64,000 nt of DNA, from assembly GCF_026786305.1 (NCBI RefSeq), contig NZ_JAJAYI010000067.1, forward strand, positions 1-64,000, in the 5' to 3' direction. The notes below the pieces were generated by a model, which saw only the letters and a program-made list of their open reading frames with translations, did no database searches and was not told the origin of the DNA. Of this stretch, positions 1 through 10,255 are shown piece after piece; positions within the stretch are counted from its first letter, which is position 1; each line of letters starts with the position of its first letter. The DNA is from Cryobacterium sp. GTDB lineage: Bacteria > Actinomycetota > Actinomycetes > Actinomycetales > Microbacteriaceae. The position numbers and the translations under genes were made by a program.

Positions 1-991
1 CGCGGTGGTGGGCACGCCGCACCTCGACGGTTTGGGCGCGGGGCTGGCGGCCGTCGAAGCGGGGGGGGATGACGGTGACCCGCACCTCATCACCCAGGGT
101 GTCGTCGATGACGGCACCGAAGATGATGTTGGCTTCGGGGTGCACGGCTTCTTGCACGAGACGGGCCGCGTCGTTGATCTCAAAGATGCCGAGGTTGGAT
201 CCACCCTGGATCGACAGGAGAACGCCGTGGGCGCCGTCGATGCTCGCTTCGAGCAGGGGCGAGGCGACGGCGAGTTCGGCCGCCTTGATCGCACGGTCGG
301 CGCCACGAGCGGAACCGATACCCATGAGGGCCGAGCCGGCGCCCTGCATGACCGACTTGACGTCGGCGAAGTCGAGGTTGATCAGGCCGGGGGTGGTTAT
401 CAGGTCGGTGATGCCCTGCACACCGGCCAGGAGCACCTGGTCAGCGGTCGCGAAGGCCTCGAGCATGCTGATGCCGCGGTCGCTGATTTCGAGCAGGCGA
501 TCGTTGGGCACGACGATGAGAGTGTCGACCTCGTTCTTGAGCGAGGCGACACCGGTCTCGGCCTGAGCCTGGCGACGCTTGCCCTCGAAGCCGAACGGCT
601 TGGTGACAACACCGATGGTGAGCGCGCCGATCGACTTGGCGATCCGGGCCACGACGGGGGCGCCACCGGTTCCGGTCCCGCCACCTTCACCGGCGGTGAC
701 GAAGACCATGTCGGCCCCGGCGAGGGCCTCTTCGATCTCTTCGGCGTGGTCCTCGGCGGCGCGGCGACCCACCTCGGGGTCAGCGCCGGCACCAAGTCCG
801 CGGGTGAGGTCACGACCGACGTCGAGCTTGACGTCGGCGTCGCTCATCAACAGAGCCTGGGCATCCGTATTGATGGCGATGAACTCGACACCGCGCAGAC
901 CCAGTTCGATCATGCGGTTGACGGCGTTGACGCCGCCACCGCCGATACCGACAACCTTGATGACGGCTAGATAATTTTGATTGTTTGACAC
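1..991 (-). CDS. ftsZ: Cell division protein FtsZ (3' end outside window)
   Basis: Tubulin-like GTPase that polymerises into the cytokinetic ring. The 330 visible codons begin at a GTG (989-991) preceded by a GGAGG-type ribosome site about 6 nt upstream. The N-terminus carries the nucleotide-binding segment [12 protein letters not shown] and the tubulin signature GGGTGTG, followed by the T7-loop/synergy residues NLDFAD. The coding frame is open through base 1, so the C-terminal linker and FtsA/SepF-binding tail are missing. It is the distal gene of the dcw cluster, 150 bp downstream of ftsQ. That gap holds an AT-rich dyad, so ftsZ probably also has its own promoter. Identification is certain. 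Confidence 0.98.
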   Translation of the reverse strand, partial: MSNNQNYLAVIKVVGIGGGGVNAVNRMIELGLRGVEFIAINTDAQALLMSDADVKLDVGRDLTRGLGAGADPEVGRRAAEDHAEEIEEALAGADMVFVTAGEGGGTGTGGAPVVARIAKSIGALTIGVVTKPFGFEGKRRQAQAETGVASLKNEVDTLIVVPNDRLLEISDRGISMLEAFATADQVLLAGVQGITDLITTPGLINLDFADVKSVMQGAGSALMGIGSARGADRAIKAAELAVASPLLEASIDGAHGVLLSIQGGSNLGIFEINDAARLVQEAVHPEANIIFGAVIDDTLGDEVRVTVIPPRFDGRQPRAQTVEVRRAHHR

Positions 992-1013
992 GTCCGGCCT
1001 CCGGGTGGAACCC

Positions 1014-1034
1014 TAAACCTCTAGTCGAAGTTTA
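1014..1034 (-). promoter_or_regulatory. AT-rich dyad in the ftsQ-ftsZ intergenic region
   Basis: An inverted repeat TAAAC-N11-GTTTA lies 23-43 nt upstream of the ftsZ start, in the only markedly AT-rich patch of this gap. On the minus strand it follows candidate promoter elements (TTGCAT, TAACTT) whose spacing is not canonical. It may be an operator or part of the ftsZ promoter/leader. FtsR-type MerR proteins are known to activate ftsZ in corynebacteria, and an FtsR homologue is encoded in this window, but I cannot show that this is its site. Confidence 0.35.
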
Positions 1035-1141
1035 AAGTTATGCTGAGTATGCAATTCCTGATTACGAAAGTATGCGGGCACGGCGCGTCGCTGGGGAGGC
1101 GCGCCCGCGTGTCGCGAAGATCTCTCTGAATCCGTTGCGAA

Positions 1142-2335
1142 CTAGCGCAGCACGGCGCTGTCGGGCGAGGAGACGTCGTATTCGTTGACGGTGCCGGCCG
1201 GGTGCCCGATAAGAAGAGCGGCGAGCACGACGGCCTTGTACTCGGACTTCTCCGGGCTGCCCCACACCACCCGTTCGCCGCCGAGCAGATTGAGGGTGAC
1301 GTCATCCGTTGTCACCGCGGTCACCAAATCCAACTGGGTGCGGATACTGCCGGGCAGCACGGCAAGGACCGCGGCGGCCGCCTTGAACCCAGCACTGCCA
1401 ATTCCGTTCGGCGCGTCGATCAACGGGTAGCCTGGGCTTCGTTCCGGCGTCGTTTCGATGACGACGCCGGCGGCATCGACCAGATCGAAGCCGGTCCGGC
1501 CGGCCAACACGCCGACCGGAACCCGCTCGACGATGCGCACTACCAGTGTGCCGGGCGGGCGACTTTCGGTGACATAGCTCTGGATGAGCGTGAACTTCGA
1601 CAGTTCGCTTTTGACCACATCGCCATCAATGAGGGGCAGCGGGGTTCCGAGTTGGTCGGCCAGGGCCGCCGACACGTCTCCGGCCGGAATGCGGTTGGTG
1701 CCGACGACCTCGATCGTGCCGAGTGCCATCAGCGGCGAGTAGGCGGCACCGATAATGAGGCCGAAAGCGAGACCAACGGTACCGACACCAAGAATCCACG
1801 CCGTGCGCCGACGCCGGGTGCGTCCGGTGAACCGTCGCACCTCGGCGCGTTCGAAGCGTTTGCGGGCACGCTGGGCCGCGCGCAGCACGGACCGTGCCGC
1901 ACGGGCTCCCGCCGAAGCACCGGGGGACTCATCGGGCGTTTGTCCCTTCGCTGCAGGGGCCGCAGGAGGTGCGGAAGCTGCGGTAGCGACAATCGGCACG
2001 GGAACCACCGTGATCGACGAATCTGATGCGACTTTCCCGGCGAGCACGATCGGTTCCGTCGTCGTGTCGGAGGGATCGAAGGGTTTCGACGTGCGTTTCG
2101 GGGCGGCGACAACGCCGCCCCGGGTGTTCTTCGCCTTCGCCGTGTCGGGATTCCGCTGGTCTGAGTGCGGCGCGGTGGCGCTTTCCCGGTCAGATTCGTC
2201 GTGCGGTGCCGAAGCCGGCTTGGCTCGGGGCGGTTTCGAGCCCTGAATCGACGAAGAAGTCGGCTTGCGACTCGGCTTGCGAGCCGGCTCGGGTGTGGAC
2301 GGGGCCGGGCTGTCGAAGCCGGCCGGCCGCCTCAC
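1142..2335 (-). CDS. ftsQ: Cell division protein FtsQ
   Basis: Divisome protein that links FtsZ-ring assembly to septal wall synthesis with FtsB/FtsL. The 397-residue product has a long Pro/Ala/Ser/Lys-rich cytoplasmic N-terminus (about residues 1-180). A single membrane segment follows (WILGVGTVGLAFGLIIGAAY), then a POTRA-type region beginning IEVVGTNRIP and a FtsQ beta domain. The cytoplasmic tail is long compared with enterobacterial FtsQ, which is usual in actinobacteria. It starts 7 bp after the murC stop, consistent with co-transcription. Confidence 0.93.
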   Translation of the reverse strand: MRRPAGFDSPAPSTPEPARKPSRKPTSSSIQGSKPPRAKPASAPHDESDRESATAPHSDQRNPDTAKAKNTRGGVVAAPKRTSKPFDPSDTTTEPIVLAGKVASDSSITVVPVPIVATAASAPPAAPAAKGQTPDESPGASAGARAARSVLRAAQRARKRFERAEVRRFTGRTRRRRTAWILGVGTVGLAFGLIIGAAYSPLMALGTIEVVGTNRIPAGDVSAALADQLGTPLPLIDGDVVKSELSKFTLIQSYVTESRPPGTLVVRIVERVPVGVLAGRTGFDLVDAAGVVIETTPERSPGYPLIDAPNGIGSAGFKAAAAVLAVLPGSIRTQLDLVTAVTTDDVTLNLLGGERVVWGSPEKSEYKAVVLAALLIGHPAGTVNEYDVSSPDSAVLR

Positions 2336-2342
2336 CGCCGCC

Positions 2343-3764
2343 TCATCCGCGGACCTTTTCGAGCGAGGCGAGCAGCTGGGGCACGATGCGATTGACGTCG
2401 CCGCAGCCGAGGGTCACGACGAAGTCGCCGTCGCGGGCGATGCCGGCCAGGTAGTCGGCGGCATCCTGCCAGTCGGGCACGTAGGCGACGTGGGACGGGT
2501 CGCGGAACAGCTCGGAGACGATCGCACCGGTCACGCCGGGCTCGGGGTCTTCGCGGGCGCCATAGACGCCGAGCACGATGGTCTGGTCGGCGAAAGTCTC
2601 GAGGGTCTCGGCGAATTCCCGCGCGAACAGGCGGGTGCGGCTGTATAGGTGCGGCTGGTGCACCGCGATGATGCGGCCCTCGCCGACAACGGTGCGGGCC
2701 GCCGCGAGAGCGGCGGCGACCTCGGTCGGGTGGTGGGCGTAGTCGTCGTACACGCTGACGCCGCCGACCGTGCCGTGCAGTTCGAACCGGCGCTGGGTGC
2801 CGCCGAAGCCGGCGATCTCGGCAAGGCTGGCTGCGGGGTCGAAGCCGAGGCCGACCAGAACGGCGAAGGCGCCGGCCGCGTTGATGGCGTTGTGTTTGCC
2901 GGGGATGCGCAGGGTGGCGCTGTAATCCTGGCCTCGCCAGGCGACGCTGAAGCTCACCGGTCCGGTCGGGGTGATGGAGTGCACGCGTACGGTGGAATCG
3001 GGGTGCTCGCCGAACGTGATCACGCGGGCGGCGGCATCCGCTTCACTCATGCTCGCGGTGATGGTCGCGGTGACGCGCACCGCACCGACGTCGTCGGAGG
3101 AGATGACGACGAGCTCGCTCGCGTTGCGGCTGAACTCGACAAACGCGGCCTCGAACGCTTCGAGCGAGCCGTAGTGGTCGAGGTGGTCGGGGTCGACGTT
3201 CGTGACCAGGGCGACCGCCGTGTGATACAGCAGAAAGGAGCCGTCGGATTCATCGGCTTCGACCACGAACAGGTCGTCGGCTCCGCTCGCGGAGCTGACC
3301 CCGAGCGATTCGATCACGCCGCCGTTGACGAAGCTGGGTTCCCGGCCGAGACCAAGCAGACCGGTGACGATCATGCCCGTTGAGGTGGTCTTACCGTGCG
3401 CGCCGGCCACCGCGACGAGCCGGTGCTCGCGAATGAGCCAGGCCAGGGCCTGGGCGCGGTGCAGCACCGGGAGGCCGCGTTCGCCCGCGAGCACATACTC
3501 GGGGTTGTCCTGCCAGAGCGCCCCGGTGACTACCAGCGTGTCGGCGTTGCCGACATTGGCCGCGTCGTGCCCGATGAACACGGTCGCGCCCAGGTCGCGG
3601 AGCGCCTGCACGTTGGGCGAATCCTTCGCGTCGGAGCCGGTGACCGTGAAGCCACGGTTCACAAACAAGCGAGCGATGCCGCTCATGCCGGATCCGCCGA
3701 TGCCCACGAAGTGCACCACTCCGAGGTTGTCGGGAATGGTCAAAGTGAGGTCTGGTTTGATCAC
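2343..3764 (-). CDS. murC: UDP-N-acetylmuramate--L-alanine ligase MurC
   Basis: Cytoplasmic Mur ligase that adds the first amino acid of the stem peptide to UDP-MurNAc. The N-terminal Rossmann segment [17 protein letters not shown] and the ATP-binding loop GAHGKTTST are clear, as are the central and C-terminal Mur ligase domains. I chose the GTG at 3762-3764 (473 aa; begins VIKPDLTL) because family members start there. An in-frame GTG at 3821 would add 19 unrelated residues. Microbacteriaceae often have glycine rather than alanine at position 1, so the amino acid actually used cannot be read from the sequence. Confidence 0.96.
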   Translation of the reverse strand: MIKPDLTLTIPDNLGVVHFVGIGGSGMSGIARLFVNRGFTVTGSDAKDSPNVQALRDLGATVFIGHDAANVGNADTLVVTGALWQDNPEYVLAGERGLPVLHRAQALAWLIREHRLVAVAGAHGKTTSTGMIVTGLLGLGREPSFVNGGVIESLGVSSASGADDLFVVEADESDGSFLLYHTAVALVTNVDPDHLDHYGSLEAFEAAFVEFSRNASELVVISSDDVGAVRVTATITASMSEADAAARVITFGEHPDSTVRVHSITPTGPVSFSVAWRGQDYSATLRIPGKHNAINAAGAFAVLVGLGFDPAASLAEIAGFGGTQRRFELHGTVGGVSVYDDYAHHPTEVAAALAAARTVVGEGRIIAVHQPHLYSRTRLFAREFAETLETFADQTIVLGVYGAREDPEPGVTGAIVSELFRDPSHVAYVPDWQDAADYLAGIARDGDFVVTLGCGDVNRIVPQLLASLEKVRG

Positions 3765-3845
3765 GGTGGTGCGCTCTTCTCGATTGCAGTTAATGAGTTG
3801 TGAAACAGATGGTGCGGGCACTACGTTACGCGTGCGGCCTGACGA

Positions 3846-4919
3846 TCACGACGCGAGCGCCTCGTGGACCAGGTCGAGCATGCGGGCCGTTCCGTCGAGT
3901 GCGCCAACGGATGCCGCCCCCCACGCCATCACCTCCAGCCGCGCCCGGTCACCCAACAGGGTCACCAGCTCGCCCTGAACCCAGGCCGGCACGAAGTCTG
4001 TGTCGTCGATCAGCAGGCCCCCTCCGGCTGCCAGCACGGGCGCGGCATTGAAACGCTGTTCTCCATTGCCGACCGGGTAGGGCACGTACACGGCGGGAAT
4101 GCCGAGCGCGCACAGTTCGCTCACGGTCGCTGCTCCCGCCCGGGTCACGGCGACATCAGCCGCGGCGAGGGCGAGATCCATCCGGTCGCAGTAGACGACC
4201 AGGTGGTAGTGCGGTAGCTCGGGGTCGGTGACCTCGGCCGCACTGCCGGTGATGTGCAGCACCTGCCAGCCCGCAGCGATGAGTGCGGGCGCCGCAGCGA
4301 CCATCGTGGCGTTGAGCCGGCGCGCTCCGAGCGATCCGCCGGTGACAAGAAGAACGGGCCGGTCGGGCAGGAGAGCGAAGAAAGCCAGGGCTTCGGGCCG
4401 GGCCGCCGCGCGGTCGAGCTGTTCGATTTCGGGCCGGAGCGGCATGCCGACGAACCGGGCGTGCCGAATCGGAGTACCGGCGAAGGCGACACCGACGTGC
4501 CGGGTCAGGCGAGCGCCGAGCTTGTTGGCCAGCCCTGGCTTTGCGTTCGCCTCGTGAATGACGATCGGAACCCCGGCGCGCCGGGCAGCGAGGTAGGCCG
4601 GCGTGGAGACGTAGCCGCCGAAACCGACGACCACGTCCACGTGGCGCGAACGGATGATGTCGCTCACCGCCCGCGCCGCTGCAGTGAACCGCGGCAGAAA
4701 GCGCAGGGCCGCAAGATTCGCACGGCGCGGAAACGGCACCCGGGGCACGACGATGAGCTCGTAACCGCGGGCGGGAACCAGGCGCGCCTCGAGACCCTCA
4801 GCCGTGCCGAGAACCAGCACCGTGGCATCCGCTTCGGTGGCGCGGATTCGGTCCGCGAGCGCGAGCAGGGGGTTGACGTGACCGGCGGTTCCGCCGCCGG
4901 CCAGAAGGTACGTGGTCAT
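3846..4919 (-). CDS. murG: MurG N-acetylglucosaminyltransferase
   Basis: Peripheral membrane GT28 glycosyltransferase that transfers GlcNAc from UDP-GlcNAc to lipid I, giving lipid II. The 357-aa protein opens with the glycine-rich loop LLAGGGTAGHVNP and has the C-domain donor-binding region around AAVTRAGAATVSEL and VGNGEQ. Its ATG overlaps the ftsW stop by 4 nt (ATGA), so the two are translationally coupled. Confidence 0.97.
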   Translation of the reverse strand: MTTYLLAGGGTAGHVNPLLALADRIRATEADATVLVLGTAEGLEARLVPARGYELIVVPRVPFPRRANLAALRFLPRFTAAARAVSDIIRSRHVDVVVGFGGYVSTPAYLAARRAGVPIVIHEANAKPGLANKLGARLTRHVGVAFAGTPIRHARFVGMPLRPEIEQLDRAAARPEALAFFALLPDRPVLLVTGGSLGARRLNATMVAAAPALIAAGWQVLHITGSAAEVTDPELPHYHLVVYCDRMDLALAAADVAVTRAGAATVSELCALGIPAVYVPYPVGNGEQRFNAAPVLAAGGGLLIDDTDFVPAWVQGELVTLLGDRARLEVMAWGAASVGALDGTARMLDLVHEALAS

Positions 4920-6265
4920 GCCCGTTCAGCCTCGATGGAGTCAGGAGTTGGGTCGCTCGAGCGGTCGCCGCGCGCAAAGGAGAGCACGATACCGATCGCG
5001 ACGAGGGTGGTCAGCAGAGCGGTGCCACCGGCCGAGATCAACGGGAGCGGCACGCCCAACACGGGGAACACTCCGAGCACCACGCCGATGTTCACGAAGG
5101 CCTGGCCGATGATCCAGACCATGACGGCGGCGGTCGAGACCTTCGCCTGCACGGTCGTGGCCGTTCGCATGATGCGGAGGAAGGCGAAGGCCAGCAGAAT
5201 GAACATGCCCAGCACGACGATGCACCCGATCAGGCCGAGCTCTTCGCCGATGATGGCGAAGATGTAGTCGTTGTCGGCGGCGGGTAGCCAAGACCATTTG
5301 GCCTTGGAATTGCCAAGCCCGACGCCGAGGATTCCGCCGTTGGCCAGCGCCCAGGTGCCGTGCAGCGGCTGCCAGCAGCTGCTGGAGATCTCCCCACTCA
5401 GCTGGGTGCAGCCCTCGTTGAGGAAGCTCATGATGCGGGTCATGCGGTTGGGGCTCAGAATGGCCAGGGCGACGACACCGGCCACGCCGACCAGCAGCGG
5501 CACGGCGAGTAGGCGCAGTTTCACGCCGGCAAAGAACAGGGCGCCGAACAGAATCCCGGCCATGATCATGACGGTTCCGAGGTCGCCGCCGATCATGACG
5601 AGCAGAACGGCGCCGCCGCCGACCCCGAACACCGGAATGAACACGTGCTTCCAGTCGTCGAGCTGGTTCTGCTTGTGCGAGAGGATCATGCCGAGCCAGA
5701 TGATCAGGGCCACCTTGATGCCCTCGGACGGCTGAAACTGAACGCCGGCGATGTTCAGCCAGTTGGTGTTGCCGCCGGTGCCGCGGCCGAGCCCGGTGGC
5801 CACCACGAGAAACTGAAAGAAGCAGGTGATCAGCATCGACGGCCAGGCCACGCGCCGCCAGAACGCGAGCGGCAGCCGGCTGACGACGAGCATGAGCGGA
5901 ATACCCATCAGCGCGAACATACCCTGACGCAGCAGACCGCCGAAGAAGCCCATGTCGGCCAAGAAGGAGTCCACCGACGACGACGACAGCACCATGACGA
6001 GGCCGAAAATGACCAGGAACAGGGTCGTGCCGAGCAGCAGAAAGTAGTTGCCGCCCTCAGCTTTGAAGACCCGACCGAGGTTGATCCGAACGGATGGCCC
6101 GCTCGGCGTTTCCGGCTCGGCCGGCTTGTTGGTTGCTCGCGACGGGCGCCCGGCAGCGGGGCGGGACGCCGCAGCAGGGCGGGACGCCGCCGTGGTGCGC
6201 TCCGCCTGCGCGGCCGACCTGGTGCGGGACGCGGGGTCGCGGGGCACCTGTACCATCCGCGTCAC
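4916..6265 (-). CDS. ftsW: Septal peptidoglycan polymerase FtsW
   Basis: SEDS-family glycosyltransferase that polymerises lipid II at the septum together with FtsI. The 449-aa protein has a disordered, Ala/Arg-rich cytoplasmic N-terminus of about 75 residues and roughly ten hydrophobic segments. Conserved SEDS features are visible: the loop containing NWLNIAGVQFQPSE and the C-terminal PLISAGGTALL. It lies between murD and murG with 4-nt overlaps at both ends. A paralogous RodA is possible by family alone, but the dcw position argues for FtsW. Confidence 0.95.
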   Translation of the reverse strand: MTRMVQVPRDPASRTRSAAQAERTTAASRPAAASRPAAGRPSRATNKPAEPETPSGPSVRINLGRVFKAEGGNYFLLLGTTLFLVIFGLVMVLSSSSVDSFLADMGFFGGLLRQGMFALMGIPLMLVVSRLPLAFWRRVAWPSMLITCFFQFLVVATGLGRGTGGNTNWLNIAGVQFQPSEGIKVALIIWLGMILSHKQNQLDDWKHVFIPVFGVGGGAVLLVMIGGDLGTVMIMAGILFGALFFAGVKLRLLAVPLLVGVAGVVALAILSPNRMTRIMSFLNEGCTQLSGEISSSCWQPLHGTWALANGGILGVGLGNSKAKWSWLPAADNDYIFAIIGEELGLIGCIVVLGMFILLAFAFLRIMRTATTVQAKVSTAAVMVWIIGQAFVNIGVVLGVFPVLGVPLPLISAGGTALLTTLVAIGIVLSFARGDRSSDPTPDSIEAERA

Positions 6266-7758
6266 CTGCCCAAGAAGTCGTGTACTGCCTGATTGAAAAG
6301 CCGGCCGCGTTCGGCGTAGCTCTCGAACTGGTCCATTGATGCGGCGGCCGGTGCGAGCAATACTGTGTCACCGGCGCGAGCGAGTTCGGCGGCCAACCGC
6401 ACCGCCCGCGTCATCACCTGTTCAGTGTTGTCCGGGTCGATCTCGAACACGGTCAGGTCCGGGGCGTGTCGCGCGAATGCCTGCCGTAATGCCAGTCGAT
6501 CGACGCCGATGATGATCGCACCTCGCAGCCGACCGACGTGCTTGTGCACGAGGGCGTCGACGTCGACCCCCTTGAGCAGTCCGCCGACCAGCCAGACGAC
6601 GGATTCGTAGGCGGCCAGCGACGCGTCGGCGGCGTGCGGATTGGTGGCCTTGGAATCGTCAACCCACTCCACGCCGTCGCCGATTGCGACGGTCTCGATG
6701 CGGTGCGCGTCGAGGTGAAAGGTTTCGAGCGCCGTGTGAATGGTCTCCGGCAGCACACCAAAGGACCGGGCGAGGGCGCTCGCGGCGAGCACGTCCATGA
6801 TCACGTGCGGGGCACCGAGCCCGGCGGCGACGAGGTGCGGCACGGTGGTCAGCTCGAGGGCGCGTTCGAACCGGTCCTCGAGAAAGGCCCGGTCGCAGAC
6901 GATGCCGTCGACAATGCCCAACTCGCTCGGTCCCGGAACGCCGAGTCCGAAACCGATCGCCCGGGCGCCGTCCTGCACGTCGGCCTGCTGCACCATCGAA
7001 AGGGTCGCGACATCCGCTAAATTGTAGACGCAGGCGACCGCGGTGTTCAGGTAGACGGTGGCCTTGGCTGCGCGATAGGCCGCAGCCGTTCCGTGCCAGT
7101 CCAGGTGGTCGTCGGCGACGTTGAGGCAGAGGCTCGCCCAGGGCGCAAGCGCGCCGGGGCCGCTGTGCGGCAGATGGTGCAGCTGGTAGCTCGACAGTTC
7201 GACGACGAGCACATCCCAGCCCTGCGGGTCACGGATGGCGTCGAGCACGGGCACGCCGATGTTTCCGCAGGGGGCGACGCGGCTGCCGTGGGCGGCGAGC
7301 ATCGTGGCGGTGAGTTGCACGGTGGTGGTCTTGCCGTTGGTGCCGGTGACGAGCATCCACTCGGCGGGGGTACCGACTTTATCGCGCAGCCGCCAGGCCA
7401 GCTCGATATCGCCCCAGACCGGTACCGCATGGTCGGCCGCCCACGTGAGCAGCGGGTGGTCGGGGTGAAAACCGGGTGACACGATGATCAATTCCGGATG
7501 CTGCGCCGCGAGCTCTGCAGGCACCTCGCGCAGGTCCGCCTGCACGAATGGCACCCCGAGCACGGTGAGCAGATCGAATCGTTCGTCGGGGCCGGGCGAC
7601 GCGAGCACGAGCACGTCGGCGCCCAATTCGACGAGGGTGTCGGCTGCAGCGAAGCCGGTCACGCCGAGGCCGAGTACGGCAACGCGGAGGCCTGTCCAGT
7701 CCGCGTGCCAGCTGGTGAGCCCGTTCAGGCGTTCGTTGGCCATGTCGTCAACGGTCAC
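6262..7758 (-). CDS. murD: UDP-N-acetylmuramoylalanine--D-glutamate ligase MurD
   Basis: Cytoplasmic ligase that adds D-glutamate to UDP-MurNAc-L-Ala/Gly. It has an N-terminal Rossmann segment (VAVLGLGVTGFAAADTL), the ATP loop TGTNGKTTT, and a C-terminal domain with VDDSKATNPHA. The start chosen is the GTG that overlaps the mraY stop by one base (TAGTG); a second GTG at 7773 would add five residues. About 498 aa, somewhat longer than the 440-450 aa typical of Gram-negatives, as in other actinobacteria. Confidence 0.95.
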   Translation of the reverse strand: MTVDDMANERLNGLTSWHADWTGLRVAVLGLGVTGFAAADTLVELGADVLVLASPGPDERFDLLTVLGVPFVQADLREVPAELAAQHPELIIVSPGFHPDHPLLTWAADHAVPVWGDIELAWRLRDKVGTPAEWMLVTGTNGKTTTVQLTATMLAAHGSRVAPCGNIGVPVLDAIRDPQGWDVLVVELSSYQLHHLPHSGPGALAPWASLCLNVADDHLDWHGTAAAYRAAKATVYLNTAVACVYNLADVATLSMVQQADVQDGARAIGFGLGVPGPSELGIVDGIVCDRAFLEDRFERALELTTVPHLVAAGLGAPHVIMDVLAASALARSFGVLPETIHTALETFHLDAHRIETVAIGDGVEWVDDSKATNPHAADASLAAYESVVWLVGGLLKGVDVDALVHKHVGRLRGAIIIGVDRLALRQAFARHAPDLTVFEIDPDNTEQVMTRAVRLAAELARAGDTVLLAPAAASMDQFESYAERGRLFNQAVHDFLGR

Positions 7759-8849
7759 TAGCGCGACAACCACTCGAGGTAGAACGATCCGACGCCGGCG
7801 GCGACGAGCAGGCCACCAATGATCCAGAACCGCACGACGACCGTGACTTCGGCCCAGCCTTTGAGTTCAAAATGGTGGTGGATCGGACTCATGAGGAAGA
7901 TTCTCTGACCGTGGGTGATTTTGAAGTACGCCCGCTGCACGATCACCGACCCGGCTTCCATCACGAACAGGCCGCCGATGAGCACGAGCAGCAGTTCGGT
8001 GCGGCTGAGAATCGCAAGGGCGGCGAGGGCGCCGCCGAGGGCGAGTGAGCCGGTGTCGCCGAGAAAGATCTTGGCCGGCGAGGTGTTCCACCAGAGGAAT
8101 CCGATCAGGCCGCCAACGATGGTGGCGGCGACGATCGCCAGGTCGAAGGAGTCTGGCCCCAGATAACACTTGTACTGGTCAGCGGCATCCGCTCCCCCGA
8201 AGCAGCTCTGGTTGGACTGCCAGAAGCCGATTACGACGAAGGATCCGATGGCGAAGATGAGCGACCCGGTGGCGAGACCATCGAGGCCGTCGGCGACGTT
8301 GACGCCGTTCGAGGTCGCGGCGACGATGAGGCAGATCCAGATCAGGAAGATACCGATACCGATGACGGTGCCGAGCTTCATGAAATCCAGAGGAAGGTCG
8401 CGAATGAACGAGATGCTGGTCGAGGCCGGTGTCTGGCCGTTGCGGTCGACGAATTGCAGCGACAGGACGCCGAAGGCGCCGGCGACGATGACCTGGCCGA
8501 GCACCTTGGACCAGCCGCCGAGTCCGAGGCTGCGCTGGTTGCGGGTCTTCAGAAAGTCATCGAGAAAACCGACGAGCCCGAGTCCGACCATCATGAACAG
8601 CACCAGCAGCGGCGACGGGGTGAACGGCCGTTGTTCGATCAGCATGGCAGTGAAATAGCTGATCAGCACGCCCAGAATAATGATGATGCCGCCCATGGTG
8701 GCGGTGCCACGCTTGGCGTGGTGACTCTTGGGGCCGTCGTCGCGAATGAACTGGCCCCAGCCGAACTTCTTGAACAATCGAATGAACAGCGGCGTCAGAA
8801 ACAGGGTGAATGCGAGCGAAAAAGCACCCGACAGCAGAAGGACTCTCAC
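7758..8849 (-). CDS. mraY: Phospho-N-acetylmuramoyl-pentapeptide transferase MraY
   Basis: Integral membrane enzyme that makes lipid I from UDP-MurNAc-pentapeptide and undecaprenyl phosphate. The 363-aa protein has about ten transmembrane helices. Family motifs include the N-terminal [16 protein letters not shown], the catalytic aspartates in [22 protein letters not shown], and the C-terminal HHHFELKGW. It is flanked by murF (4-nt overlap) and murD (1-nt overlap). Confidence 0.98.
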   Translation of the reverse strand: MRVLLLSGAFSLAFTLFLTPLFIRLFKKFGWGQFIRDDGPKSHHAKRGTATMGGIIIILGVLISYFTAMLIEQRPFTPSPLLVLFMMVGLGLVGFLDDFLKTRNQRSLGLGGWSKVLGQVIVAGAFGVLSLQFVDRNGQTPASTSISFIRDLPLDFMKLGTVIGIGIFLIWICLIVAATSNGVNVADGLDGLATGSLIFAIGSFVVIGFWQSNQSCFGGADAADQYKCYLGPDSFDLAIVAATIVGGLIGFLWWNTSPAKIFLGDTGSLALGGALAALAILSRTELLLVLIGGLFVMEAGSVIVQRAYFKITHGQRIFLMSPIHHHFELKGWAEVTVVVRFWIIGGLLVAAGVGSFYLEWLSR

Positions 8850-10255
8850 GAGAACAAGTCTCCCAGTCGATCGCCGAGGAATCGCAGGCCCGCGGAGTTG
8901 GACGACTTCACGAGTACAGTGTCCCCCGGATTCACGATCCTTCGCACCAGATCGAAGGCTTCGTCCGGCGTGTCGACATAGGCCGACTCGCCGTCCCAGG
9001 ATCCCTCGTTGATGGTGCTGATGTGCATGCGGCGGGCTGCTGGGCCGACCACGATCATCTGGGAGATGTTGAGGCGCACGGCGAGCAGTCCGATGCGATC
9101 GTGCTCCTCTCCGGCCAGTTCACCGAGTTCGGCCATCTCGCCGAGCACCGCGATGGTGCGTCGGCCGGGCGTGCCGATCTGCGCGAGGGTCTTGAGTGCG
9201 GCGCTCATCGAGTCGGGGCTCGCGTTGTAGGCGTCGTTGATGACGGTGACATCATCTTTGCCGCCGAGCACCTCCATGCGCCAGCGTTCGGCCCGGGTGG
9301 TCGCTTGCAGTGCATCGACGATGTCGCCGAGGGCGACTCCGACTACCTCGGCGGCGGCGGCCGCAGCGAGGGCGTTCATGACGTGGTGCTCACCGAGCAC
9401 CTTGAACACGACCGGAGCGCTCTGCCCGCTCGCGAGGTGCAGGGTGAAGGTTGTTCCGGTGCGGCTGGAGTGGAGGTCGCTCGCGCGCACGTCGACCCGG
9501 CCGTATTCGCCGAAGCGCACGATGCGGGCGGGGGTGAGCGCGGCCATCTGCGCGACGCGTGGATCGTCGGCGTTGAGCACCGCGACATCCGTTTCGAGCA
9601 GGTCGGTGACCATTTCGGATTTGGCCCGTACGGTGGCCTCAAGATCGCCGAACTCGCCGGCGTGGGCGAGGCCGATGGTGAGCACGATGCCGACGTCGGG
9701 CCGGGCCAGGCGCACGAGATGCGCGATGGCGCCCTCGCTGCTGGCCCCCATCTCGATCACGAGGAACCGGGTGTCGAACGTCACCTCGAGCATCGTCATC
9801 GGCGCACCGACCTGGTTGTTGAAGGAACCGCGCGGGGCGACGGTGGGCCCGACCCGTTCGAACATGCCGCGCAGCAGATTCTTGGTCGTGGTCTTGCCGT
9901 TGGAACCGGTGACGGCCACGACCTTGAGTGCCCCTCCGGCGCGCACCCGGGCGACGACCGCGGCGGCCAGGGCGCCGAGCGCTGCGACGGCGTCGACGAC
10001 GACGATCTGGGTGACCGGGAGGTCGAGCAATCGTTCCACGATGAGCAGCGCGGCACCGTGTGTGGCGGCGACGGGCGCGAACAGGTGCCCGTCGGTGACC
10101 GCGCCGGGCTTGGCGACGAAGATGGAGCCGGGCTCGATCAGCCGGGAGTCGGTCTGAACCGAACCGTCAACCAGGTCAGTGGGCGATGCGGCGTCGGTGA
10201 GGTGCAACGCACCGTCGACGGCCTGGCTGATGTCGGCCAGGGAGAGGGCGATCAT
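8846..10255 (-). CDS. murF: UDP-N-acetylmuramoyl-tripeptide--D-alanyl-D-alanine ligase MurF
   Basis: Cytoplasmic Mur ligase that adds D-Ala-D-Ala to the tripeptide, completing the pentapeptide precursor. The 469-aa protein has the ATP loop [13 protein letters not shown], the [11 protein letters not shown] motif typical of MurF, and the C-terminal [12 protein letters not shown]. It abuts murE (stop and start adjacent at 10255/10256) and overlaps mraY by 4 nt. Confidence 0.97.
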   Translation of the reverse strand: MIALSLADISQAVDGALHLTDAASPTDLVDGSVQTDSRLIEPGSIFVAKPGAVTDGHLFAPVAATHGAALLIVERLLDLPVTQIVVVDAVAALGALAAAVVARVRAGGALKVVAVTGSNGKTTTKNLLRGMFERVGPTVAPRGSFNNQVGAPMTMLEVTFDTRFLVIEMGASSEGAIAHLVRLARPDVGIVLTIGLAHAGEFGDLEATVRAKSEMVTDLLETDVAVLNADDPRVAQMAALTPARIVRFGEYGRVDVRASDLHSSRTGTTFTLHLASGQSAPVVFKVLGEHHVMNALAAAAAAEVVGVALGDIVDALQATTRAERWRMEVLGGKDDVTVINDAYNASPDSMSAALKTLAQIGTPGRRTIAVLGEMAELGELAGEEHDRIGLLAVRLNISQMIVVGPAARRMHISTINEGSWDGESAYVDTPDEAFDLVRRIVNPGDTVLVKSSNSAGLRFLGDRLGDLFS

